DNA of 64,000 nucleotides from the NCBI RefSeq assembly GCF_000276665.1, contig NW_004955470.1, positions 2,174,961 through 2,238,960 of the forward strand, in the 5' to 3' direction. The position numbers and the translations under genes are program-made. The notes under the pieces are model-generated. The model searched no databases. It had not been told where the DNA came from and saw only the letters and a list, made by a program, of their open reading frames with translations. This DNA is from Chinchilla lanigera. Its lineage: Eukaryota > Chordata > Mammalia > Rodentia > Chinchillidae. Shown here piece after piece: positions 38,901 through 53,900 of the stretch (position 1 is the stretch's first letter; the number at the start of each line of letters is the position of its first letter).

Positions 38901-41900
38901 GAACATGAGTGGTTAGTCGTGGGCTCTTTTGCTGTGTTTTGCTGCAGTCTGTCCTTGTCCCTGTCTTGTCAGGCCCTCAGAGGGATGCACAGTATGATAG
39001 ATCGTTCTCACATTATCTTGAGTTATTTTCAACGTGCTGAGCTCCTTATCTTTGGCTCTTAATTCCAAAAGTGTTGTTTAAACCTTTGTGACTCTTGGTG
39101 ATAATGAAGTGAAATTTGATGTATCAACCTCTGAGTTAAAGATTATAGCACATTTCCTAATTTCTGTGGTCTTTCTTGAGATCCTGAGATATTTTTTCCT
39201 GAGATAAGGCAATGTTTTCTTGTTTATTTTTTTTGTTTTTTTTGAGACAGGGTCTTGCCATGTCATGCAAGCTGACCTTGAACTTGCTTATATAGTGCAG
39301 GCTGACCTGTAACTCACAGTGACCTACCTGCCTCAGCCTCCTGAGTGCTGGATGACAGGCATGTGTCACTATCCCCAGTGTAAATTTTTTTTTGAGACAA
39401 GGTCTTGCTGTGTAGTTCAGGCTGGTTTTGAACGCACTATGTATCTCAGACTGGCCTAGAAGGACATGGCAGTTTTAACTGATGGTCAGTTCACTTAATG
39501 ACAAATTATTACTCTCACAAAAATTCTTTTGTAACTAATTTCCAAACTCTATTTCATTGCTTTCTGCAATAAGTAACATTTGTATAATGCTGTTCATTTT
39601 CTGCGGTCTTATCCACATAGTAATTTATCTTCAGAACTTTATACTGAGGTTTATAGGGATAACTAAACTGAGGTTTATAGGGATAACTTCCTGAAGATCA
39701 TGCAGCTAATGAATAAGAGAAGAGGAGCAAGAACATAGTGCTCTTTCTGTAGTTTTACCTTGATGAAATTTATCTAGTAAAAAGAATCTGGGTTGCGTTT
39801 CTTATTCCTGGTCTATTACATAGGCCAGAAATACAATGAAGAGATTCTAGATTTGATTATCTTCTACCTTATTAGCATGTTTTCTGAACTGAAATGTTTA
39901 ACTGATGAATCCTTCTAATTGTGGAGGGGTGCGTAATAACCTTTTATTCAATTTGCTCTTAATTTTTTAGGGACTTGCACTTGGAGCCTTATGTAGATCA
40001 TTACTATAGAGACTATCCAACACTTGTCAGAACTACTGGACAGGTGTGCACAATTGATCAAGGTAAGTGTGCCCTTAAAGGTTTTCTGAATAGTGTAGTG
40101 ACATTTGTATTTGCTTGTGTCTTTCTCAGTGAATAACAGAGGATATGTTTTCTTACCATTGTCCAGAGGCAATATCTTTTCACCAGTTAGATTTTGGTTA
40201 ATAATATTTGATCCTTGACTTGTAATCGGTTATAACTTCCTCAGTATGTAGGGAAAACCTTACCATCCCTAAGGTTCTGGCTTGGTAAACTCAGTGAGAG
40301 TTTCCAGGGGCGAGAGATGCTTTAACCTAAACCTGTACTGTCCAGTTAGGAGCCTTAGCCGTAGTTACTTGAAAATAAAATAATCAGGTTCTGAAGCCTG
40401 ATTCCACTCCTACCGTGGCCAACAAAATGGGTAAGTCTTTAAATAATGTCATTGAGCTGAACCAGCGCCAGCGAGGCACCTGTGGTGGGGCATGGCTGCA
40501 GCAGGCCAGGCTCCCAGGGTGACTGTGGCGGTGGGTAGGGGCATAGGTGAATCGGAATTGACCAGCCACCCATGGGTGGAGGCCATGGCTGGAGGGCGGC
40601 AGGAAAGGCCCGGCAGGAATTGCCCTGTGGGAACCAGTGACAGCGCCCTACACCAGGCTGAAGCAGCCTCACTACAAGTGGGAGTACGACCTTGTCAACA
40701 GTGTCTTTGGGGTTGGTGCCAGTGTGGTGATGGTGGACAGCTGTTGGTGTCAAACCTGGACTTGGGAGTGTCGGGCGCAGGTATTCAGGAACGGAACTCC
40801 CAATGAGTTTTGAACACTGAAGGAGGCGGCTGTGCACTCTGATCACTCTGGTTGGAGTTTAGGACAGTGCTTTACACTTTAAATGGAAGGCAGATGCACC
40901 AAAGGCTGTGAAACAGTATGATGGGGGTCCCATGAACATCCAGCTTTTCTTTTTTTTTTTTGATTTTTCTCTGGTACCGGGAACCGAACTCACGACCTTG
41001 CGCTTGCCAGGCAGGCGCTTTTGCCGCTGAGCTAAATCCCCAGCCCCATCATCCAGCTTTTCATGTCACAGATTGAAACACAACGAAGACCTGCACAGAG
41101 TGTAAACAGGTGGCTCTGGAGGTTTCTGTGGTGATGTCACACCCGAGAGGGGCCCGCAGAGGTGATGGGAAGAGGCAGAGGCACTGGCAGGAACGCAAAG
41201 CAGCAGCTTTCTGCAGAAGGGCTGGACACATAGCTGGATGCCTATAATACAAAGACTGACCCCAGCTCAGCGGCCGATCTGTGTGGAGAGGACCCAGTGT
41301 TCGCCCAGCTCTCTGTGGGGAGGCAGGGACTAGGCTGTGGCCAGTGATGGATTTGTTTTTATTTGTTTCTTCTCTGTTTTAAAATAGGATTTAAAAACTC
41401 ATGTAAAGTATTTTTTTTCTTCTTTTTTTAAAATTCTGAAACAGACCTATTTTGTATGCTGTTATTTTTGGGTTAAATTTTACTGGTTGTTATTGTAGAA
41501 AAGGTGGCATTTTCGCCTTTGCCATAATAAAACAGACATGTGTACAGAAAAAAACATTAGCTCCTCTGTCACCTAGCCAACGTGTGCTAAAGGGCTGGGG
41601 CCTAATTCAGGGCTGAATTTCCTGTTCAAGAATCTTTGGAATTAGGTAAAAAAAATTTTTGGTTAGATTCTTTATATGTGTTGGGCATAAGAATTTGCTA
41701 GATTTCCATCCAGGATGGGATAAAATAGAAGTTATTTAAATTTATATATAATAATCTAGTCAGTTATTTACTGTGGCAGAGTGCAAAGCATTTTAGAGAG
41801 CAGAGTATAGAACAGAACAACAGAGTCTGTTGATCACCTTCTCTTTAGACAAGAATAGTATTTTCTTGATGTATTGTGGATACTTTATAAACATTGATTT

Positions 41901-44900
41901 AATTTTGAAGGTCAAACAGGATTTATGCATCATCCGTCATTTTTTACATCTGAACCGCCAAGTATTTATCAGTGGGTGAGTTCCTGTCTGAAGGGTGAAG
42001 GAATGCCGCCTTATCCTTACCTCCCTGGGATCTGTGAAAGAAGCAGACTTGTAGTCTTGGTATGTATTATGAGTACTGCCTGTCTTGTTTAATTCTGTTT
42101 CTTTTTAAATTTGATTTCAAGATTATCATATAGTGAAGTCAACATTTTTCTTTCTGTATGTAGTTCTGTGAATTTAGATATATAGATTCCTATAATCACC
42201 ATCATAGTTAGGATATATTATTTTGAGATTCACTAAAGTTGTCACTAATAGTTTATTGCATTGTGTTGCTGATTGGTTGTCCATTATATGGATGTACCGC
42301 AGTTGGTTTATCCATCGGGATAGGTTGGTTCCAGCTGTTACCAATTTTAACAGTTGCTGTAAACATTCATCTCTATGGTGTTTTGTGAGCAGAAGTTTTC
42401 ATTTCTTTAGGGTAGATACCTAGGAATGGGATTAATAGTCATATAATAAGTGTATACTTAGTGTTTTGAGAAACTGTCAGTTATTTTCCAGAATATCTCT
42501 TTATTACACATTTTCGGCAGCAGTATTAAAGAGAGTGTTTCCTCAAATTTTTGTCAGTGTTTGTCTACTCAAATCCTTTGGCTGTTTTTGAATTGTGGTT
42601 ATTTGTTGTAGGAGGCTGTGTACTCTAGGTATTAAGACTTATCAGACGTATGATTTGCAAATGTTTCCTCCCATTCTGTAGGTTGTCCATTTATGAATGT
42701 TTCTGAGATTGGCTTCAGTGCCTGGCTCACCTCCCTGGGCTTTCTTCTTCACTTAGTTTTTAATACTCTTAGTATTTCTCTCTAACCTGCTGGCACACAA
42801 ATATATTTATAAAAATAATAAAAATATATCAGCACAGATCCTTTTGGTTTCATCATGACTTTTTATTTATTTTTTTGCGGTGCTAGAGATAATACCCAGG
42901 GCCTTGCACATGCTAAGCAAGTGCTCTACTATTGAGCTGTACCTCCAGCCCTTGCCATGAGTTTCACTGGGTTTAATTTTTTTGTTGTTTGATGTTTAAC
43001 TGTTGAGATATTTGCAGCAATCTGACCCAGACGTTTCTAGCTGGTAGTGGCTCTTCACTATTGAGTCTGTATGGACATCACTGGAGATGGTGTTGCCCCT
43101 TGCTTACCATCTGTTAAAATGAGGGAGGGGAAAGTAAGGAGGTGATCTTGTATTGGGGGACTGTTGTCTTCAACGAGCTTTACTTACGTTTTCCCAGGTA
43201 TTAAAGAGACCTGATTTATCTCTTATTACTATGATACTTTTGAATAATGTGATTTACAGATAAAAAAAATTGAGATAGGGGCTGGGGATTTAGCTCAGCA
43301 GCACAGCGATTGCCTGGCAAGTGCAAGGTCGTGAGTTCAATTCCCAGTACCGGAAAAAAAATAAAAGATAAATAAATAAATAAAAATTGAGATAAAAAGT
43401 ATGTTTTTATCTTTATTTGCTTAATATTTTAAACTTTTAGAGACTGTCTTACCTGTATTTTTTCTTTTTCTCCTCAAAGGAGATGCCATTATAGCTCTTT
43501 GGGGTTTAGAGTGAAGGTGTGGGAATACTTACTGAATAAAAGGTGTTTCAATGCCAGCCACTTCCAAAGTGGATTTGAGGTCATTAACACTTTACAGATA
43601 TGTATGTGGTAATGTGACAGTGTGGCCAGTGCAGTGAGAACCTTTTTGTGTGTGTGCAGAGATTCTAGGTCAAAGAATTACTTTCCTCTAGTGGATGACC
43701 TTAAGTCTTTGAAATTGTTTGGCAAATTTCTTATTACTCTTTGTAAGTAAACAGTGCCTAAGGACGCACTTCTAGATACCTGTTGGGTATTGCTGGGTAC
43801 CTGCTAGGATAACTAAAAATAAGAGTGCTTGAGGATATGGAGCAATGGAAACTCTCATGCATTGCTAGTGGGGCTGCAAAGATGGTTTAGCTCCTTGGGA
43901 AACTGTTTTAACAGTTTCTTATAAAGTGTAACATATAGTTACTGTAAAACAAAGGAGATTCTACTTTGGGATATTTACCTAAGAGAAATTAAACATATTC
44001 CTACACAGAGATCTGGATGCATATGTTTAAACAAGTTTTCTCATAGTTACCATAAAGTGGAAACAATCCAAATGTGCATTGGTTTTTGGAAGATAACCTT
44101 TGGCACATCTATATAATAGAATACTGCTTGGCACTAGATAGGAACAAACCACAGATAAATGCATTAACAAGCCTGAATCTCAAGGCATCATGCAGAAGCA
44201 GGTCCTTTGATCCCGTGTTTGTAACAACTCTGGAGCGGGAAACGCGAATTGTTTCCAGTGGTGAGTGGAGGAGGAGGTTGATGGCAAAGGGCACAAGGGA
44301 GCCTTTGGGCTTGTGCACATGTGTTGCATTGCCAGTGTGGTCCTGGTTCTGTGACTGTCCAAGTTTACAGAGCTGAATATTCCTATGTTGCGATTTTTAA
44401 AAACATTTATATCTTTGGTTTTAAAAATAATATGCTCATTTTCTCCTTATACAGAGTATTGCCCTCTACATTCTTGGTGATGAGAGCTCTGTTTCTGATG
44501 ACACTTCAAAATATTTATCTAAAATAATTATAGGTAAGTTGGTATAATGTTAGGCCTCCCAAAACAAAATTTTTTAATTGTCAGTATCAGAACTTAAGTA
44601 AGAAAATCAAAATATTCACAGTTCCCTATATTAGAGGTCACATCTTGCCTTTTTAGTACTGTTCTAGTCTACAGTCTACAACTAGTTTCCAGATAATAGT
44701 ATTATATAAAAAAGAACAAGTCATCTGTTTTCATTGTAGCTACAAAAAACGGTTGTCAGCTGTTCTGCTTATTTTATTATTGTTTAAGAATTGTTGATTA
44801 ATGAATTTTTGTTTCTAAATGTCTTCTACATGTTGTATGTTTTCTTTGCCAGGATGTCTATTAAAGTTTCATTTTGTTACATTTTAGCCCCACAAAAGGC

Positions 44901-47900
44901 ACAAGCAGAACAAGAAGAAAACAGGTGACTTCATTTAGGTTATGCTTCTGTGTCTAAAATTTAAAACAATATTTATTCTTATTATTGTTTTGTAATGTTA
45001 CTGCTTTGTTAATAATGTCATGTTTTATTCTCTTACAGGTTTAGTGTCCAACGTTCTACATCAGTTTCTAGCCTAGCTGAAAGATTAGTTGTCTGGATGA
45101 CCAGTGTAGGTAAGAGCTTCTTTTTTTTTTTTTTTTTTTGGTACCGGGAATCAAACTCAGGACCTTGTGCTTGCCAGGCAGGTGCTTGTGCCGCTGAGCT
45201 ATAACCCCGGCCCTGTTGTTGTTTTGTTTGCAGGTTTTTTGTTATTTCTTTTTGTTCTTGCTAGTTCATGTTTGCAGCATGTACTGAGTACAGTTCGTTC
45301 CTCCTGGGCGTTAGTTCATGTGCACATCACGTCTTCCTCCTCTGTACTTGAACTTTGCCTCCACCTCTGCTTCCTCCCTCCATCTCCAGGTGACCTTCCC
45401 ATTTATTTGCAAAAGGTCTGTCTCTCTGTTTTCTGTCATCTGCCTTTTATCTTGCTCTTTAAATTATTTATACTTTGGGTTTCTCATGTAAGAGAAACCA
45501 TGTGAAATTTACATTTTTGTGTCTGATTTTATTTTTTTTTTAATTTTTAAAAAAATTTATTTCACTAAATATGGTCTTAGAGTGTATCATCTTCTTTCAG
45601 ATGACTCAAATTTATCCTGTTGTATGGCCAAGTAGTACTCCATTGTGTATACGTACCACGTTTTCTTTATCCATTCATTTGTTGATGGGCATATGGGCTA
45701 CTTCCAAGGTTTACCTACTATGAGTTGTGCTGCTCTATAAACATGACTGTGCCTGTATCTTTAATTCTTTTAGGAAGGTATATAGAGCGGGAATAACTGA
45801 GTCAAATGGAATTTCTATTTTTAGTTTTTTAAAGAAATCTCCATTTTGATTTTTCTGTAGTGGTTGTGCTAGTTTACACTTCCGCCAATAATGTTGAATA
45901 ATCTGGAAGAGTTTTCTTTTCCCCTGAAGACTTGCCAGCATTTCTTTTTGTTTGTTTGTTTGTTTGTCTGTTTTTTGAGTTCTTGATGATAGCCATTATT
46001 TCTGGGGTAAGATGGAATCTCAGTGTTATTTTGATTTGCATGTACACACACACACGCATGTGAAAGTAATACGTATTTTCAATGAATATTTTAAGTTGTT
46101 TCTGAATTTTTATCTGAAGAATGTTCTAAATGAAGTTCTTTATAGTTCTTTTTTGTATGTTACTTTGAAAATGACAATAATTATATTGTGGTACCTATCG
46201 GACACTTACGCCAAAAAATACTGGATTGTGACCGGGCATGGTGGCACACAGCTGTAATCCCAGCACTCAGGAGACAGATAGGAAGATCACCATGAGTTTG
46301 AGGCCATCCTGGGCTACATAGTGAGACCCTGCCTCAAAAAAACAAAAAAGCGAAACCAAAAACGCTGGATGAGTTCAGTCCATCTATATGTATCACTTAA
46401 TATTTAATGAAAGTGTTATTTTTATATAAGGAAACTTTTTTGCCTCAAAAATTTATCAACTTTGTATAGTACAAATAATGCATAATTTTATAAAATTTTA
46501 AAAATTGTTACAGGAAAAATAAATTTGAATTAATCTGAGGATTCAAATGAAATATGTTATTCATATAAAAGAATGTATAAATATGCTTATTCAGTATAGG
46601 GAGCAAATATGAAAGAGAATGTTGCTGCTCTGGCCACCGCCTTTGGAAACAGCACATTACTGGGGAAGGCGAAGGCCCCTGTGTGTCTGCTCGCAGGTGG
46701 CAGTTATATGTAGCACAGCCCCACCTTCGTCGTGTGTTACCTTTGCCTTGTTTTTTCTTCGTAGATCCGCATGCCTTACTCTGTGTTGCTTAGTAGTGTA
46801 TATTTTTGAATTTCATGTAAATATGGAGCTATAAATACATATTTTTATTTACTTCAGGCAGCATCATTTTTTAAAGGCTCACCCACATTGACTCATAGCA
46901 GTAGCAATAAGTCATTCTATTGAAGTGGAACAATGGAACTTGTCCCCTTCACTCTTGCTTTTTTGTTCTATGACTGGCTTTAATAATTGTCAAGGCTATA
47001 TGAAATTAGATTTGCCGGTGTTTTTAATTCGCATTTCTCTGATCATGCATTAGGCAGAGCATCTTTTCATATTAATATTGACCACTTACGTTTCCTTTCC
47101 TGGAAAATACCTGTTTGTCCTTTGTATTTTCCTATTGAGTTGTCTTTTTCTTCAGATTTTTTAAGAGTTTTTTAGAGATATTATATATGAATCCCTGCTG
47201 TCAACCATTAGTGTAGTAAGATGAATAAAATGAATTCACTTACTGATTTACTAACCAGTTACAGGATAATTGGGAACTTGACAAGTTTAAATCAAAGTTA
47301 CTCTTCACTCCTTTCACCTCAAGGATTCACTTTAAGAGATTTGGAAACCCTTCCCTTTGGAATTGCTCTTCCCATCAGGGATGCAATTTATCATTGCCGC
47401 GAGCAGCCTGCTTCCGACTGGCCAGAAGCGATCTGCCTCTTGATTGGACGTCAGGATCTTTCTAAGCAGGCCTGCGAAGGAAATTTTCCCAGAGGGAAGT
47501 CTGTGAGTATAGAAATGTGGAGTTCAACTTCAACCTCAAAAAAAATCAGAGTAGTTCTTTATTTTCCTTTACAACTTTTCGCAACTATATGTACCAGTTT
47601 GTCTTTTATATTATGTGCCAGATGGGGTTTATAACTGAATACATCTTATCAATTATAAATTGTACGTGGGAGCAGGAGATTTTGTGACTGCTCTGTCATA
47701 TGTGGACTTTGCTTTGAATCAGCACAGGTGTTGCCTCAGTTTGGTGACTGCTCTGACTGTTGTCCTGTTTGTAACCGTATTACTAAGTAACAACATTATG
47801 ATTATTACATAGGAAAATAAGAACACATTCTGAATTTAGACGGTTAACATACAACTGTTTTTTCTGCCATACATTTCAATGTGTTAAATTTCTTGAATTT

Positions 47901-50900
47901 AGTCTTTTCAGTGGGTTTAAATATATGTTTAATCATATGAAGCTGAAGCCCCCCCTTGACAAAAGAATTTTTTTCCACTAGAGTTGCTTAAAAGATGTTT
48001 TAGATTGTCTCTCATGAAACACTGTCCTTCATCAATCTTTAAATTTAAGAATGGTTTTTAAGAAGCCTAAAAATAGGGTGAAATGTTTCATTACTCTTAC
48101 GTATTTATTTCTCTTATATAAAATCAGTATTTCTGAAAACTTAAAAGTGAAATTTGTGGGTAGCTATGGTTGGAAACAAGTAATTGACTATATCAAAATA
48201 GCTAGAAGACAGAATACTAAATGTTCACAACACAACGAAATGTCAGATGTGTGAGGTCCAGGACATGCCAATTACCCTGATCAGATCATTACACAAATCT
48301 CCATCCTGCTGTACCCTCAAAACATGTATAATTATATATTAATTAAAAATTTAAAAATTGTGTTGGGATTATAGCTCAGTTGTAGAGCATTTGCTTAGCA
48401 TGCACAAGGCCCTGGGTTTAATTCCCCAGCATTGCTAAATAATAAATAAATAAATAAATAAATAAAATAAATAAATAAATACAACTTTAAAAGAGAAACT
48501 TTAAAAACTTTTAGAACTCTTTATAAAACAAGTAGAGTAGCATCTCGTTGAGGAGGGTTTAGGAATGATGATTCCATTCCTGGTTGTTCTTGTACTTTAT
48601 TCATGTCCTGAGAAAGTAGTAGCAGTTTGGCTCATGTCTTAATTTTCTCTGGGTCATCACACGGTAATCAGTAGACTGTAACTTTTATTAAATCCCATTA
48701 GGCCGTGGGCTGTTAATGTATCTTCAGGACCCATAGCAAAGCTTCATCTTGCTTCGCAGTTTCCAACTGGACCTGGGCCGCAGTGTTCCATGGGGACCCA
48801 CTGACCAGCAGGGTCCTGGCACATCTGTGTTTGAATCTGCATCCTAATGAGTCTTAGTTGAACTAGTGTTTTTTTGAGTTTTAAATTTTTAAAAAATCAA
48901 TCATTTTTGCTAAAAATGTGTCCTTTTTTCCTTAACTAAGAAAAGCCTTTAGCATTTAGGTTTCTTTTGTTACTATGACGGCAGTTAAACAACGTTAGCA
49001 TTAGGCCATTAATATGTATTTAAATGTCACTTTAAGTAGTTACATCTAAATTCAGTTGTATTCATGTATTTGCTGCTGTATCTTATAATTAAGCCCATGC
49101 AAATTCAATTGTTGGATATTTGGATTTATAGTCTCTGGGTATTCCAAACATTAGAATATACAGTCATGTGTCACCTAGTGATGGGACACCTTCTGAGAGG
49201 TGTCATTATGCAGTTTTGATGTTGTGCCACATCATAGCCTTTACAGTGACAGTATCCCTAGGTGATACTGTCTTATGGGACCTGCCATCGACAGAAACAT
49301 TGTTATGTAGTGCGTGACTGTAGTGTCTTTTCAGATTAGATATTTCATAGGAAACAAAGTGAATTTTTATAAACTAAGAATACCTGCTGTTAATACCTGC
49401 TGTTTGTTTTTTTCAGGCCAATGTTATTGCTTCCACATTAAATGTTGCAATACTTTAATATTTCAACTTGGATTTAATCTTTTGTCAAGGGAGTATAAAA
49501 CTCTTTTGAAGCCAGGTGTGGTGGTGCACACCTGTAATCCCAACACTCAGAAGGCTGAGTTCCAGTCCAGTTTGGGCTACATAGTGAGTTCAAGGCCAGC
49601 CTGAATTACATAGCAAGACCCTTCCTCAAGAAACAAACAAAAAAACTCTTTGAAAGAAAATGAGATCTGTGTGCTGTACATCTGTGTTTCAGTCTGAATT
49701 GTTTAGACTGAATTATTAAACCACCTGGTAAAATTTTGAGGGCAGGATGACAGAAAAGTAAAACCAACTACCATCTATTATCTTAAGAGTAGTAAGACAA
49801 TATTACTCAACTTCTTCAGCGCTTGGTGTATATCCTTGGAATGTTTCAGTGAATTCAGTCTCTGACTAGTGTCATAAATTTAAATGTTTTCCCCTCAGTT
49901 CAGTAAAGAATGTTTCCAAGTAGGCAGAACAATACTTGTAAAACATATTTAGTCAGGTATGGTGGTGCACACATTCTGGGAGGCTGAAGCTAGAGGATGG
50001 CCAGTTTGAGGCCAGCCTGGGCATTTTAGCAAGACCTATTTCTGTCTGTCTGTCTCTGTCTCTGTCTCTCTCTTTTGTTTAATTTTGTTTTTGGACTGGG
50101 AATTGAACTCAGGACCTTGTGCTTGCCAGGCAAGTGCTATGCCTTGGACTTGTCCTAAAATAAAAATTTTAGAGTGTCTGTGGTTGGCCCTGGGTTGAAA
50201 AAGCAGAAAACCCAAGAAGACTATATATGCCACATGATGTATATGTATCAGAGCTAGGGGTGGTGGCCCCCTCCTATAGTTCCATCTACTTTCAAGGCTG
50301 AGGAGGAGGATCACTTGATCCTGAGCGTGCAAGGCCAGTGAGGGCAACATAGTAAGACCCCAGCTCATCAACGATTTGGAGGTTGTGGTGCCTGTGTGTA
50401 TAGTGTAGGGACCCCAGCATTCCTTTGGAATCCATCCTTTCCGTGCGTGGTGCAGGCATGTCCATCCACCTGTGTGTCCTCGTGTTTAGTAACTGCACAT
50501 TGGCCACTTTTAAATTCTTACACTGAAGTCTATTACTCAGGTGCTCTCATCAGATGTTCCTTCAGGGACGGAAACTGAAGAGGAAGATGATGGCATGAAT
50601 GACATGAATCACGAGGTTATGTCCTTAATATGGAGTGAAGATCTGAGGGTGCAGGATGTGCGAAGGCTCCTTCAGAGCGCGCACCCTGTGCGTGTCAACG
50701 TGGTGCAGTACCCAGAGCTCAGCGACCACGAGTTCATCGAGGAGAAAGAAAACAGGTAGAACATGCTGTCTGCTCTATCAAGTGTTATGTAAATTTGAGA
50801 CTTGTATTTGTTTTTCCTTCAAGTTTTTACCTTTTGAACCTCTAAATTTTTTAAGTAACCTTTTCAAAGCTTTTAGAACTTACTTTAAAGTTAAAATCTA

Positions 50901-53900
50901 CATTATAAGTTTTCATCTATCCTTGTAAACATACATGTTTCTAAATATCTTAGGGTTTTGAGTACAGAATTATACTCTCTTCCTTTTGAAAAATAGCGTA
51001 CTGTTTACAAAAGGTTAATTTTGCTAGTAGTTACCGTAAGAATTTACAACCAGGTATGGTGGTGCATGCGTATAGTCTCAGCACTTTGGAGGCTGAGGCA
51101 GGAGGATCCCTGTGAGTTCAAGGCCAGCCTGGGCTACATAATGAGTTCAGGGCTGGCCTGAACTACACAGTGAGACCCTCTCTCAAAAAAAAAATAAATA
51201 AAATTTTAAAAATATACATATATAATGAATGCCATCTTATTAAAAAAAGAATTTACCAAAAAAGGAAAACATTGGACTTGTTCCTCTGTCTTAGTCAGGA
51301 ATAGATCTTTAGGGTTTTTCAAAGTAAAATTTAAACTTAAACCCACATTTTAAAAATGTGTTAGATAATACTGTATAATAAATTGTAAGACTTTGTAGTG
51401 ACCAATATCAGATGCTTGTAACATTTCAGAGCTACTGATCTGGGTCACCTCAACTGATATTTTTCATTCTGTTACTCTTTTATCTGCCTTGACTCTCTTA
51501 ACCATCATTCCTCTGCCACTGTTTCTAAGTCTCCTTTTTCTGGTCTTGCTTCCCAGAGAGGAGCCACCCACGCTTAGCCACAGGCTACTGAAGATCTGAG
51601 TCAATTGTAATTTTCCCTTCTGAGGGTTAGTCTTGTGTACCTGAGGAATGGAGGGACAGATGTGTATAGCAGAGTAGTTACTGGTATGGACTGTAGAGCC
51701 AGGCAGGGCTATGGTCTGGTGAATTTGGTGAATTACGTAACGTGCTGCTGCACAGTTGCATTAGCTGTGAGGACAGCCTTAGTTCCATCCTTTGTACCTC
51801 GTAGATTGCTCTGTTCATCAATCGGTTGTCTTTAATGGCACTTATATTGCCTCGTACATAGTGAAGCTCAGTGCAGTCAGCAGCTGTTACCAGGAGCGCA
51901 GGGATTCGGGCTGCTCAGGGATTCGGGCTGCTGGTGTGTTTTACTTTTAGTGTGTGTGGAATCGTTGTATCTTTCAGTTAAAGAACGCCAGTGTAATTGG
52001 TAACACTTCTTTTCTTTTCAGTGATGTTTAGGTTTGGGCTTCAAAATTACTGTTATTGCTATTACAATTTTGCTACTTTTACCAAGTTGAATTGGAGTAT
52101 ATAGAAGGCTTTTACTAAAAACATTCTACGGGTTGCAGCCTCTTGGCTTTGAATTTCTCAGATTCTGAGTTAATGTGGTAGCTGTGTTCTCAGTGAATCT
52201 TAGAATAGCAAAATTTTCCTTCCCAGTGAGCTAGAAGAGCAGTGATATGTGTTTATAGTTAGGGAGAGAGTATGCTCACAAGTAGTTTTGTCTGCAGAGA
52301 AAATGTTAGCCCTGTTGTTTGCCTCTGAAGGGAAATTTCTGTGTGTTCACATTGTTTTTTTTTTCCTTTTTGGCAGTATTAAGGATTGAACCCAAAGCTT
52401 TTATACTGAGCTACATTTCCAGTCCATTTTAAAATTTAAAATAATTATTTTTATTATATTTTTCAGAACCCAGGACCTGTGCTGAGTTATATCCCCACCC
52501 CTTTTAATTTTTTAAATTTTGAGACAGGGTCTCACTAAGTTGTCAGGCTGGGCTTGATTTTGCAGTCCTCCTACCATAGACTTCCAAAGTACTGGGATTA
52601 CATGTGTGCACCACTACACCTTGCTTAATGTTTAACTTTTAAACGTTTCTCTTAGTTATAAATACCTGCTTCTATAAGTTTCGTTAGCTTTTGTCATGTT
52701 TTAAGGCCTACATGGGGGTAATTCAACATCCAAACACGTTAAAGCATAATGTGTTAATTTTACAGGGTAGCCCAGAGAAGCTATTTTAACCTTGGAGCAT
52801 ACCTGACATGTAATAGTATTAGTCTTGTAAATCCTAGCCATAATGTAAGTGAAACTATGTTGGAGTGGCTTGAGCTGGATTTAATATTAACCAATTGGCT
52901 TTCTAGGTATTGGAGAAGTCCTCAAAGGGATTCCCAAGTCCTGCCCAGATTCCTGCATTTTCTTCAGTATCCCTCTTCCTTGTTTGTAAACCAAATAAAT
53001 GTGGGCTACCCAGAGAAGTCTTTGTCTAAACTCCAAGAATATCAAAGCTGTAAGAGAGTTAGACCCTCCTGGAGCCCTGAAATCATTTCCATTGTCTCAT
53101 TTATTTAAACCTTCACCTTTCACTTGCTTGGGAGATTGTGGGCCTGATCAGCCCACAAGAACTAAGGGTTATTTAACCCGATAAAACTAATTCTTTTTCC
53201 CTGGAGACACCATGAAATCCATTCATTTCCTTTCTTTCTCTCTATAAAACCACAAAGGAGGTAGCATTTCCGAGGGAGTATTGGCAGAAGGATCCACATA
53301 TACAGAGGGTGGCCAGACTGCAAATAACACTTTGAGGGAACCCCAAAGTGCTGCATTTGCCTTTGAGAAAGTCAGCATCAATCAGTATGATGTTAAATCT
53401 CTCGTTAGAGCACCTGCTGAGAGTTGGCTTGGTTTATAGGCCAGGTGGGTTTTATTTACAGCAGATATGAAACCAATCAAAGGACGTATGCCCCCCTGAG
53501 TCTCTGGCAGAGTGGGGGTATTGAAGTGAGGACAGTCGTGTGTGTGTGTGTGTGTGTGTGCGTGTGTGTGGGTTCCCCTGCATCGCTGTGTGGGCTGACT
53601 TTGTGGTGACCTCACCCTGCACATGATGCGTTCTTTGAAACACCTACTGATTACATTCCACTTCTGCTTTGCTCTGAGATTTTTCCTGTGTTGGTTTTAA
53701 TTATAGATTGCTCCAGTTGTGTCAGCGAACCATGGCCCTTCCAGTGGGGCGAGGCATGTTCACCCTGTTTTCATACCACCCTGTTCCAACAGAACCACTG
53801 CCGATTCCTAAACTGAATCTGACTGGTATGTTACATTCTGGCCTCACTGAGATGGGAAAATGTATAAGCAGTGGTCTTTTGAGTTATTTTAGTTCAAACT

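Noticed and set aside
40439..40846. 135-codon minus-strand ORF and 104-codon plus ORF over the ALYREF pseudogene
   Set aside because: They are shadows or one frame of the decayed retrocopy; the ALYREF similarity changes frame several times.
43279..43360. tRNA-Ala-like gene
   Set aside because: A and B boxes are present, but the sequence has an A-rich tail, flanking duplications and many dispersed copies: an ID SINE, not a tRNA gene. The same applies to the other ID elements.
47221..47323. Upstream in-frame extension of exon 25 (MNKMNSLTDLL...)
   Set aside because: It is intron read-through; the CTCAAG acceptor at 47323 and the phase-1 join to exon 24 fix the start at 47324.
48439..48482. 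CRISPR-like short repeats
   Set aside because: Simple AAAT microsatellite in a SINE tail. No spaced direct repeats of CRISPR type exist in this eukaryotic window.
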